Shown here one piece after another: positions 56,670 to 64,000 of a stretch of DNA of 64,000 nt (its first letter is position 1; each line of letters begins with the position of its first letter). Position numbers and translations under genes: made by a program. The stretch is from Leptasterias polaris (taxonomy: Eukaryota > Echinodermata > Asteroidea > Forcipulatida > Asteriidae). Location: contig JAZGTN010000037.1 in the NCBI GenBank assembly GCA_037783415.1, forward strand, positions 1,860,001 to 1,924,000, read 5' to 3'. A model generated the notes under the pieces. It did no database searches. It was not told the origin of the DNA and saw only the letters and a program-made list of their open reading frames with translations.

Positions 56670-57411
56670 ACCCGAGGTGCGCGCCATTCGTGGGTAGGAA
56701 TGGCCCGAGGGTGAAGCCCGAGGGCCATTCCTACCCACGAATGGCGCGTACACCGAGGGCATTATGCGACTTAACCCACACTTGTGACGTCATGCTATTG
56801 TTCCAGCGCTCCATTATTTCGCACGAATGGCGCGATGGGTAGGCCTACATTTCACCCATTGTGCAAACGGGTCGAAATCATAGAACAATTTTGTTATCGT
56901 TTTCGACAACGGTTAGAGCTACGCATTTTATACAAAATGGTCGTAAGTCTCTAAATAATATAGAGACTTTCCACATTTGAACAACAGCCACATTATTAAA
57001 TTTATATTTAGTTGAGACATGTTCAAAAATATTAGTTAACAACAACATTCCTTATGTTGGCCATAAAGTCAAGTTTTTGTTTGTTTTAACAAATAATTTT
57101 TAAGATGCAAAATGCTCAATTGATCAAACACAAAATGATACGTGATTATTTAATTATTTAAGAATTATGTTTGCAAAGAGAATACTTTCATATCAATATA
57201 AATTAACAGGAATTTAACTGAAATTTATCATAAAGTTAACTAATTTATTTATCAAAGTTATATCGAAAGCGTTCAATCACGTAACACAGGAGTGAACATG
57301 GTTACGTAATACATAAAAACACTTTACTTATATTAAACAATATCGCGCCATTCGTGCGAAATAATGGAGCGCTGGAACAATAGCATGACGTCACAAGTGT
57401 GGGTTAATTGT
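56670..57411. mobile_element. 742-bp insertion in the polymerase with 7-bp target duplication
   Basis: GGATAAT at 56663-56669 and 57412-57418 flank the insert. Its left part (about 56677-56757) is a strong hairpin (GCGCCATTCGTGGGTAGGAATGGCC and its complement). The rest (56775-57403) has 60-bp terminal inverted repeats starting CCCACACTTGTGACGTCA, bounded by TTAA. It separates polymerase motifs B and C. Confidence 0.82.
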
Positions 57412-58344
57412 GGATAATGTCAATTTCTTTAACGATGAGTTAGCGGAGATTAAGTTTTCTAGTGAGGAAGAGTTCATGACCCCAAATCCACGCACCAATG
57501 TGGTAATAGCAGCGTTCACGACAGCACATGCCAGACTAAAGTTGTACTCTGTCCTAGAAAAATTACAAGAAAGAGTAATCTATATGGACACCGATTCTGT
57601 TCTTTTCGTGAATGAGCCTAACATGTACAATCCTCCTCTGGGTGACTTAGGAGATTTAACCAATGAGATTAATCCGAAAGATGGCAATTACATTAAGACT
57701 TTCGTTTCGGGGGGCCCTAAAAATTATGCATAAACTTTAGACACGGGCAAGACATGTTGTAAAGTGAGAGGCTTCACGCTTAACTGTAGAAATTCTCAGA
57801 AGATTAATTTTGATTCGATTTTACATATGGTAAAAAATTTAAATGCCCCACACATCACCGTGACTAACCCCCATCACATTACCAGAGAAACAAAAAACTA
57901 AAAAAATCAAATCTAAATCGCTATCGAAAGATTATAAAATTTGCTATAATAAAAGAGTAGTTCTGGAGGATTTAAACACCGTCCCTTATGGGTATAAACG
58001 TTCGTGAACCGCAGCCCTCCGTAATTATATTAATACATATATATATATACCATATATATCGTACTATATTTTTTATACATATATTGTTGTTATCCCTAAA
58101 GAACATTTCCTTTTCACTTACACTATGTTTCGTTGTATTATGAGATTGGGTATAATTTATTATCAACGCTCACTTCCAATCTGCTAATAAAAAATTAAAA
58201 AATAAAAGTTAAACAGCCATGTGATAATTTAACAAAAAATGTACGTCTCCCTTTTAAATTGCGTATGTGCGTTGTCTTTATTTATTTATTATTTAATTTT
58301 ATTTTTTATGTTAAAAACAAATGGGTGGGGGAGGGGGGATTGAA

Positions 58345-58354
58345 TATATAAAAG
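58345..58354 (+). promoter_or_regulatory. TATA box of the ATPase gene
   Basis: TATATAAAAG lies 33 bases before the ATG at 58387. The AT-rich gap 58007-58320 before it holds nothing else I recognise. Confidence 0.6.
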
Positions 58355-58386
58355 TCATACAGAGTGAATTTTATTCATTCATTCAG

Positions 58387-59025
58387 ATGGACGTGAGACT
58401 TAAACATCCCTTCACTTGCGTCATTGCGGGACCCACGGGGTCGGGAAAGACTGTATTTACCGAACGGCTCTTTACTTCCCCCGGTATTATTGACCCTTCG
58501 CCTGAAAATATTATTTGGTGTTACGGGGAGTACCAGGACATTTACGATCATTTAGCAAGTCTGCTGCCTAAAATACGGTTTATTGACGGAATTCCTGAAG
58601 ATTTACTTCAATCTTTGGATCCCGCGCAAAGAAACATTATTGTTATTGATGATCTGATGTCAAAATCTGGGCATAGTAAAAAAGTTTCTGAATTGTTTAC
58701 GAAAGGAAGCCATCATAGAAACTTGTCGGTTATCCTAATACTACAAAATTTGTTTTACCGAGGGAAGGAAATGAGAACGATAAGCCTAAATTCCCACTAT
58801 ATGGTTCTCTTTAAAAATCCAAGAGATGCCTCCCAGATTAATCATCTGCCGAGACAGATGTACCCAAATAAATCCAAGTTTCTAGTTGAGTCTTACCTCG
58901 ATGCAACATTTAATCCCTATGGTTATCTCTTTATCGATCTGAAACCGACAACGTCGGAAGAGATGAGACTTAGGACAAAAATATTTAAAGGTGAATTTAC
59001 AGTTGTCTATGTACCAAAGGTATAA
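58387..59025 (+). CDS. Polinton packaging ATPase (FtsK/A32-like)
   Basis: 212 codons from the ATG at 58387; an open frame extends upstream to 58321, but the TATA box lies inside that part. Walker A is GPTGSGKT at residues 15-22 and Walker B is NIIVIDDL at 83-90. This family drives genome packaging in Polintons and relatives. The frame is intact, unlike the polymerase. Next genes follow closely on the same strand. Confidence 0.9.
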   Translation: MDVRLKHPFTCVIAGPTGSGKTVFTERLFTSPGIIDPSPENIIWCYGEYQDIYDHLASLLPKIRFIDGIPEDLLQSLDPAQRNIIVIDDLMSKSGHSKKVSELFTKGSHHRNLSVILILQNLFYRGKEMRTISLNSHYMVLFKNPRDASQINHLPRQMYPNKSKFLVESYLDATFNPYGYLFIDLKPTTSEEMRLRTKIFKGEFTVVYVPKV

Positions 59026-59061
59026 AAAGGAAGTACTTTTTGATCCATCATTCATTTGAAG

Positions 59062-59388
59062 ATGTCGAAGCGACTGCATCGTAACTCTCCCTTCCTCCAC
59101 GTGCTGGCCAGGGGGACCGCAAAACAAAGACGAGGATTAATTCTCGGAGCGGATAAGCAATTAGTTAACTGTTTGTGTGAGTGCGCCCTCAACGTTCTGA
59201 ATGGTAACATTCCCCAAAAGCCGTCTGATAAACGGAAGCTCAATAAATATAAACGGAATCTCAGGTCTCTCGTTGATAAGAAAGTGAGCGTGCAAAAGAA
59301 AAAGAAAACTTTGAATCAAAAGGGTGGATTTCTAGGGGCATTACTTACTCCTGTCTTAAGCGCCCTCGGAGGACTTTTGTTTAAATAG
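59062..59388 (+). CDS. small basic protein with hydrophobic C-terminus (adenovirus pX-like, Polinton)
   Basis: 108 codons from ATG 59062 to TAG 59388. The middle is rich in Lys and Arg and ends in a QKGGFLGALLTP segment followed by a hydrophobic tail. This layout is known in Polinton and adintovirus-type elements next to the ATPase and is compared with small virion core proteins (family knowledge). The frame is intact. Two bases separate the stop from the next ATG. Confidence 0.78.
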   Translation: MSKRLHRNSPFLHVLARGTAKQRRGLILGADKQLVNCLCECALNVLNGNIPQKPSDKRKLNKYKRNLRSLVDKKVSVQKKKKTLNQKGGFLGALLTPVLSALGGLLFK

Positions 59389-59390
59389 AT

Positions 59391-59876
59391 ATGGAATATG
59401 CCAAGAAAATGGTACTTGTCCCCCAAGAGACCCTCACCAAGTTACAATCGGCCAGGCGTATTGAGCAAACACCTACAACGCGTGCGGTACTCGGTCTAGA
59501 CGAGGACATGAGGCAACTATTGGAGCGACAGGATTTGACCGACGACCACAAAATTAAACTCTATCATCAAACTCTACAGCGGTATATGGAACTGAATAAG
59601 GAGAGGATGAAACCTCTAGCCGTGACCTTAAAGACGGAAGAGATCAAAAGTGAAGAACCACCGAAGCTAGAACGCGAGCTCCCTCTGGCGACAGCGTCGG
59701 TGATACCGGTAACATCTCCAACCAAAATAAAAAAGGATGTACCGGAAGAAGACGGGTATGGACTTCCGAGGCTATTCGCAGAGGCCTACCACCTCCCCAA
59801 CACACCCACTAGAAAGAAGAGGACAAAGAAACGGGGCACGCCCACCCCCTCTAAACAACAATGGACCCCTTATTAA
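59391..59876 (+). CDS. charged Polinton protein of unknown role
   Basis: 161 codons. It begins MEYAKKMVLVPQETLTKL, has an acidic and helical middle (MRQLLERQDLTDDHKIKLYHQ) and a basic end (RKKRTKKRG). Proteins with this opening sit after the pX-like gene in related elements, by recollection. The function is unknown. The frame is intact but may be short at its C-terminus. Confidence 0.7.
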   Translation: MEYAKKMVLVPQETLTKLQSARRIEQTPTTRAVLGLDEDMRQLLERQDLTDDHKIKLYHQTLQRYMELNKERMKPLAVTLKTEEIKSEEPPKLERELPLATASVIPVTSPTKIKKDVPEEDGYGLPRLFAEAYHLPNTPTRKKRTKKRGTPTPSKQQWTPY

Positions 59877-59921
59877 GTAACGCATCCAGCATAAACACAC
59901 CATTTTGTTGTAAACATCATC

Positions 59922-60131
59922 ATGGAGTGTTGTCCACCAAAGTCCGGCTGCGGGCTTAGATTCCTGTTCAATAAGATCCGTTGCAGTTCGGCCTGTTGTA
60001 ACAAAACCGTGGTTATCCAAACTGAAAATGACGGAGGCCTACCTCAAACAGATATACTACAGCCCCACACCATCCGGCAGGTTTCGGTGGCGTGGGATCC
60101 GTCTACCACGCCGTACAAAAGGATAGGGTAG
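59922..60131 (+). CDS. small Cys-rich ORF
   Basis: 69 codons. The first 25 residues hold six Cys (MECCPPKSGCG and RCSSACC). The second half overlaps the integrase start in another frame, so the true end is uncertain. I do not recognise it with confidence. Confidence 0.4.
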   Translation: MECCPPKSGCGLRFLFNKIRCSSACCNKTVVIQTENDGGLPQTDILQPHTIRQVSVAWDPSTTPYKRIG

Positions 60132-60219
60132 ACATAAATAGACAGCAGATTAAAGAATGGTTAAGCAAACAGCACACTTACACCTTTGAGTCACAAAAAC
60201 AAGACGAGCCTATAAGTTA
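60028..60219 (+). pseudogene. Polinton integrase, N-terminal fragment with frameshift
   Basis: It starts at ATG 60028 with LKQIYYSPTPSGRF. The frame then shifts by one base near 60085 and continues with GGVGSVYHAVQKDRVDINRQ and IKEWLSKQHTYTF, ending at TAA 60217-60219. This is the N-terminal part known from Polinton (F54H12.3-like) integrases. The catalytic core and chromodomain are absent, so the element is cut off here. Confidence 0.78.
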
Positions 60220-61996
60220 AAAAAATCTGATAAAACTACAGATAAACTATTGATGGCACTGGGTTAATCCTTTTTGTTTTATTTATGTTGTCGAATCCTA
60301 CCTGATCTTTTAGTTAAAATCAATGAATGTAGAGGATATGTGCAGTCAGACATAATACAGCTACATTTGTTCATAAGGCCACTATCGCATCTTCTGATGG
60401 CGAAAGTTCCATGTCATCACCATGATTCTGCTGGCGTGTTTTAACAATACGTTGAAGTGCTGTGTTGATATGTTTATTTCTAACTGCATTAGCGAAAAAA
60501 TTCGGTAAGCAGCCAGTTTCCCTCCATAAGGGCTAAATTTCATAGTACCCGCAAGCGTAAGCAAACATATTGCTTGACAATTTTCTGCTAAGCAGAAATG
60601 AGCAGGATACCCGCCATAAATCGTACATGTGACATGGTAGTTTAGCTGGTAACCTTATTCTTGTTAACATTTTGTTGTGCTTAGCTTCTTTTTGTGCTAA
60701 GCAGCCCCATGCAATTGGGCCTTGGTGTTCCTGATTGCCTAGTGACTGCACCACATGCTTATTTATCTCAGTGTGTACTGATCAGAAACGAAAGGAACGC
60801 CAAAAAAATAGTCCTTTATACCCTGTTTAGAAAAAATCCAAAAATATGATGATATGTCTAAAGTCCGGAAATTCAACTCGAGTTCAATTTCAGACAGTCC
60901 ATTTTCATAAAGCAGATAAGAAGAAGAAAAAACTAGTGGATCTGCATACAACGGTTATCAGCCAAAACCAATATGCAATAAACACTGCTCCTGACCGGTT
61001 CTCTGCCAACTTAGGGCCTTGTCACACATGTCAATTTTTACAGGCAACTTGGAGGCAACCGACTGCAGTGCATGCTACACGACCACTTTGGTAGAACAAG
61101 AGTAATTTTTCAAACAATGTCTACGATCCTCAAGAATAACATGTGAACATTCAAATGTGTTATCTTCTTCGAGATTGCCAGGGACAGGTTGCCTGTAAAT
61201 TGCCTCGTGTGACATGACCCATATACGCTTATGTCTTTCCCCGGCTTGCCCCCCCCCCCAATTATGTTTCTGCCCCCGCTTGCCAACCCCCCACCCAGCG
61301 CTGCCCCCACCCCACCCCCCCCCCCCCCTCCCCTCAAATGAAAATGTCTGGTTACGCGACTGCCTGTAAGCTTTGGGGTTTTTCTTTTACTATAAGCGCC
61401 AATTATTCGCTTAATGTAAACTGGGTCACGTCTGATCCAGTTTCTTTTTGACAGTGTACAGTTTTTTGTTAAGTGCAAGACGTTCATTCAAAGAAAAACA
61501 AAATCGTTTAAACCAGTTCGATCTTTCTTCAATAATAATCTCCTTGTTTTATTCATAACATGTTTTTAAGGTAGAACGTGTTCAAAATTATCTCATAAAA
61601 AGCTGCAACTCTGTCTATACTATACTATTAAAATTGTACATTAACCAAAACAATGGCAAAGCAGTGTTTACTTGAGTTTACGAGAATATAAAACTTGGCC
61701 AAAGGTTGGAATTGCTTTCAGGTTCTATGTAACATCTGATCATAACGTGACAGTTTCTCAGTTATTAGTTAAGGCTGCTTCATCGTGTGAACGATTTGTG
61801 CAATGAAGGTTGGAATTGCGTTTCTGTTAAAAATTGTCAGAGGTCAAAGTTGTAATAATTGTCAATATGAAGTGTTCAATCTGCTTCGTCATGATGCTCG
61901 ATTTTGAGTAATGAGATTCGTAGGGCATGTCATGCTGCAAAGTCCATACCAGGTTAACCCGTGACATCCTCAAATTGTAATGGGAACAAACCGACT
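60220..61996. other. intergenic DNA with MITE remnants
   Basis: A MITE-like unit at about 60529-60721 has ends GGGCTAAATTTCATAG and CCATGCAATTGGGCC. Another at about 61013-61203 (CTTGTCACAC...TGTGACATGACCC) is related to the one in transporter copy A, intron 2. Poly-C tracts lie at 61250-61330. No gene is seen. Confidence 0.6.
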
Positions 61997-63622
61997 ATGG
62001 AAAACAATCCAAGCAATTTGATGGCCATTTCGGCGACCCCGGCTGCCAACAAACTGGACATCCCTCCTCGGAAGACGGCTGAAATGGACCCCAACTTCGA
62101 CGGCACCGAGGTTATTCCGGACAATAACACCACAGTAACTGTAGACAACCCGCAACAGCCGATGGTCCCTTCGAACGTCAGTTTCGCCAAATCCATGACC
62201 ACTTCAGTCCAAACGGACAATACTAGCCAAGAAAGTGTACAATCCATCCCATCCAACTCACATCCAAGTTTTGATTTAAAGCAACCAAAAGACATAACGG
62301 ATTCCAACCACACACCAGCCCCCTCTGTTACACCGACTAGCGCACCGGAGAAGACAACCGTCCAGCCCCAGTCGGACACGGGCTGGGCCTGGGTCGTGCT
62401 AGTCAGTGCCTTTGCGGTGAATGCCGCTGCTCTGGGTTCCGCGTCATCATTGAGTGTGTATCTAAACGTGTGGATGGATTACTTTGATGCAAACGCAGCT
62501 ACAGTTGGATTCGTGGTGTCCACACATTCACTGATGCGAGGAATATTCAGTAAGTTGAGGTTTTCTTAGTTCACCTACATCCTTCTTTCCAACCGATCCG
62601 ACTACCCACCGCTGTTAATAAGCAACGCTTGAGGAGGGGAGATGCCATACTATAAGCGTGCCCGAAATATCTTACATAATATCACCCGCCACGCTTGTTA
62701 GCGAGGCCGCCATCATGGCCGCCTCATGAAATAATGACTTCTTCTGCAAAGTTCTGGTTGCGGAAGTTGTCGCCCCAAAATGTCTCCGAATCATCAATGG
62801 ATGAATCACATTGAACACATCCACTTTGTATTCAGGTGCTTAGGTAGAGATTCTGCCGATCAATGATTATTGGTAAGTTAGCCTAATGGTGTGACTGATT
62901 CTCTACCGCGCGACGCCGGTGTGGCAGGAGATTCTGTCCCCCCATATGGAGAACTGTGTACAAACTGCTTTTGATAGCACCCTCTTTTGAATCATCCCTC
63001 TCCAGCCCACGTTAATTTCCCATATGGGGGACAGAATCTCCGGGGACAGATTTCCCTATGACACCGGCCTCGCTAACAAGTGTGGCGGGTGATATTATGT
63101 AAGATGATAATATAATATAGTATGGCATCTCCCCCCTCAAGCGTTGCTTATTAGCAGCAGTGGGTAGTCGGATCGGGTGTTCTTTCACTGTACTTTCTTG
63201 CCCGATGTATTTGTAATCCTAACCTAGTTAAGGATTCAATTTCGTAAACAAAATTATGGGGGCTTACTCGAGACAAGAACTGCTTTTTGCAAAACCATCC
63301 ACACCTCTTTGCCTATTTTAAGTCACATTTCTCAAGTTAAACAATATTCATCACAAGTAATTGTTATTTTACCTCATTTCTGTAACTAAAATTTAAATCT
63401 AAAATTCATGGTCAGTCTTTTGTGTTATCATAATTATTTTTTTCGCAACACACTGACTTGTTTTGTTCATCCCCACAGGTCCAGCATCGGGGGCGCTGTG
63501 CACCAAATTCGGACCCCGTGCGGCCATGATGGTGGGCGGAGTTATATTTGTGGGAGGTAACATAATGGCTGCTGCCTCTCCTTCCGTTGGAGTCCTAATA
63601 CTCAGCAATGGGTTCGTTTCAG
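61997..63622 (+). CDS. third monocarboxylate transporter-like gene, 5' part
   Basis: Exon 1 (61997-62549, ending in phase 1) and exon 2 (63479-63622, 144 bases, phase 1-1); the rest lies beyond the window. A TAA is in frame at 61955, so the ATG at 61997 is the likely start. The N-terminal tail of about 125 residues is polar and Thr/Pro-rich. Span 1 has DTGWAWVVLVSAF, the family motif, and exon 2 has GALCTKFGPRAAMMVGG. It is divergent from copies A and B in the tail but keeps the intron positions. Confidence 0.88.
62590..63179. mobile_element. 590-bp MITE with a smaller MITE nested inside
   Basis: The ends are inverted over more than 110 bases (CAACCGATCCGACTACCCAC against its complement). 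TTCTTTC at 62583-62589 and 63180-63186 is the target duplication. Inside, 62915-63068 is a copy of MITE family 1 (GCCGGTGTGGCAG...ACACCGGC). It lies in the intron between the two exons of the third transporter. Confidence 0.88.
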
Positions 63623-64000
63623 GTCAGTGGAGAGTAAATCTTGTTTTAATACAATCATCTTTCGGAGTGAATTGGCGGCTACGGCTACGACTGTTGCTAA
63701 GTTCGTTGCTAAGGATGTCCTATATTTCAATGTATGATGATGCAGTGAACCAGCCGTAGCCGTTTCCCGTTTGTTTAACTTGCGGTTCGGTGTGTTTTTG
63801 TTGTTTGTTTAATACTAATTATACACAGAAGTGTGTCATACAAATCTTTTTAGGTACGCGTTAATTTATCTATTTACTAAAAATTAGTTATCCCATCAAG
63901 ACATTTTAAAGAAGTAACTTGACTTTGTATACACAGGTTTAATCAGTCCCCTTGAAGTAATAAACAATATAAGGTCAGTTGAGTTTATACATGTCGCCTT
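63623..64000. other. intron of the third transporter gene
   Basis: It follows the donor AG|GTCAGT at 63622. No further exon is seen before the end of the window. Confidence 0.6.

Larger units (their letters stand above)
49692..58006 (+). pseudogene. Polinton family B (protein-primed) DNA polymerase, broken
   Basis: An acidic, variable N-terminal part and a DNA-binding part lie in a 423-codon frame (49692-50960), then a stop and a zinc-ribbon segment (50991-51416) with several C-x2-C pairs. The exonuclease parts follow: FFDFECTQD (Exo I) near 51640, AHNAKGYDSYF (Exo II) and YCKSDVDIL (Exo III). The polymerase motifs are DYTSLYPW (A) near 52930, LMLNSFWGKFG (B) near 56560 and YMDTDSV (C) near 57585. 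The C-terminus PYGYKRS ends with TGA at 58006. It is broken by a stop after 50960, shifts around 51420-51640 and 51905, a TGA at 52176, a TAG at 52485, a LINE at 53201-56270, another insertion at 56670-57411, and a TAA at 57731. It copies no DNA now. Confidence 0.9.

Noticed and set aside
58321..58386. Upstream extension of the ATPase frame from 58321
   Set aside because: A TATA box lies within it at 58345-58354, and the family motif spacing fits the ATG at 58387.

Overview
The window is eukaryotic genomic DNA. It has GT-AG introns with consistent phases, long AT-rich introns, dense short DNA transposons, tRNA-derived SINEs, a Maverick/Polinton element and a LINE. The repeat families and the gene style point to a marine invertebrate deuterostome, most likely an echinoderm such as a sea star. 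That placement is inference from recognised repeat styles, not a search.

Region 1 (1579-29807, + strand) is the 3' part of a large secreted-protein gene. I resolve 26 exons by splice sites and codon phase, and all junctions agree, giving 1801 codons in the window; the gene starts upstream. The order is a cadherin-like repeat ending in an RHRR dibasic stretch, eight copies of a module of about 165 residues that I do not recognise as a named metazoan domain, one F5/8 type C (discoidin) domain, and a C-terminal section with two Asp-box (BNR-type) motifs. There is no terminal membrane span. Its introns hold a 3.66 kb foldback transposon, several MITEs, SINE copies and a 61-bp minisatellite.

Region 2 (30776-44640) is a tandem duplication carrying a monocarboxylate transporter (SLC16-like) gene. 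Copy A (31935-37426) is complete at 850 codons, with a cytoplasmic tail holding repeated GFENPxF motifs. Copy B (40552-41247) keeps only the first two exons, has a broken start region, and lacks exons 3 and 4. A third SLC16-like gene starts at 61997 and runs off the right edge.

Region 3 (about 46400-60220) is a decayed Maverick/Polinton (adintovirus-like) element. It has satellite-like repeats, a small minus-strand ORF, an array of CCAAT and TTTGGCGT sites before a TATA box, a protein-primed family B DNA polymerase pseudogene (49692-58006), an intact packaging ATPase, an intact small pX-like hydrophobic protein, a charged ORF, a Cys-rich ORF, and an integrase broken by a frameshift and cut short. 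The polymerase is split by a LINE (endonuclease and reverse transcriptase, open reading frame intact) and by a 742-bp insertion with a 7-bp target duplication. No capsid genes or terminal repeats were found, so the element is partial.

The three regions are independent: a host extracellular matrix or adhesion-type gene, a host transporter cluster, and a fossil mobile element between the transporter copies.
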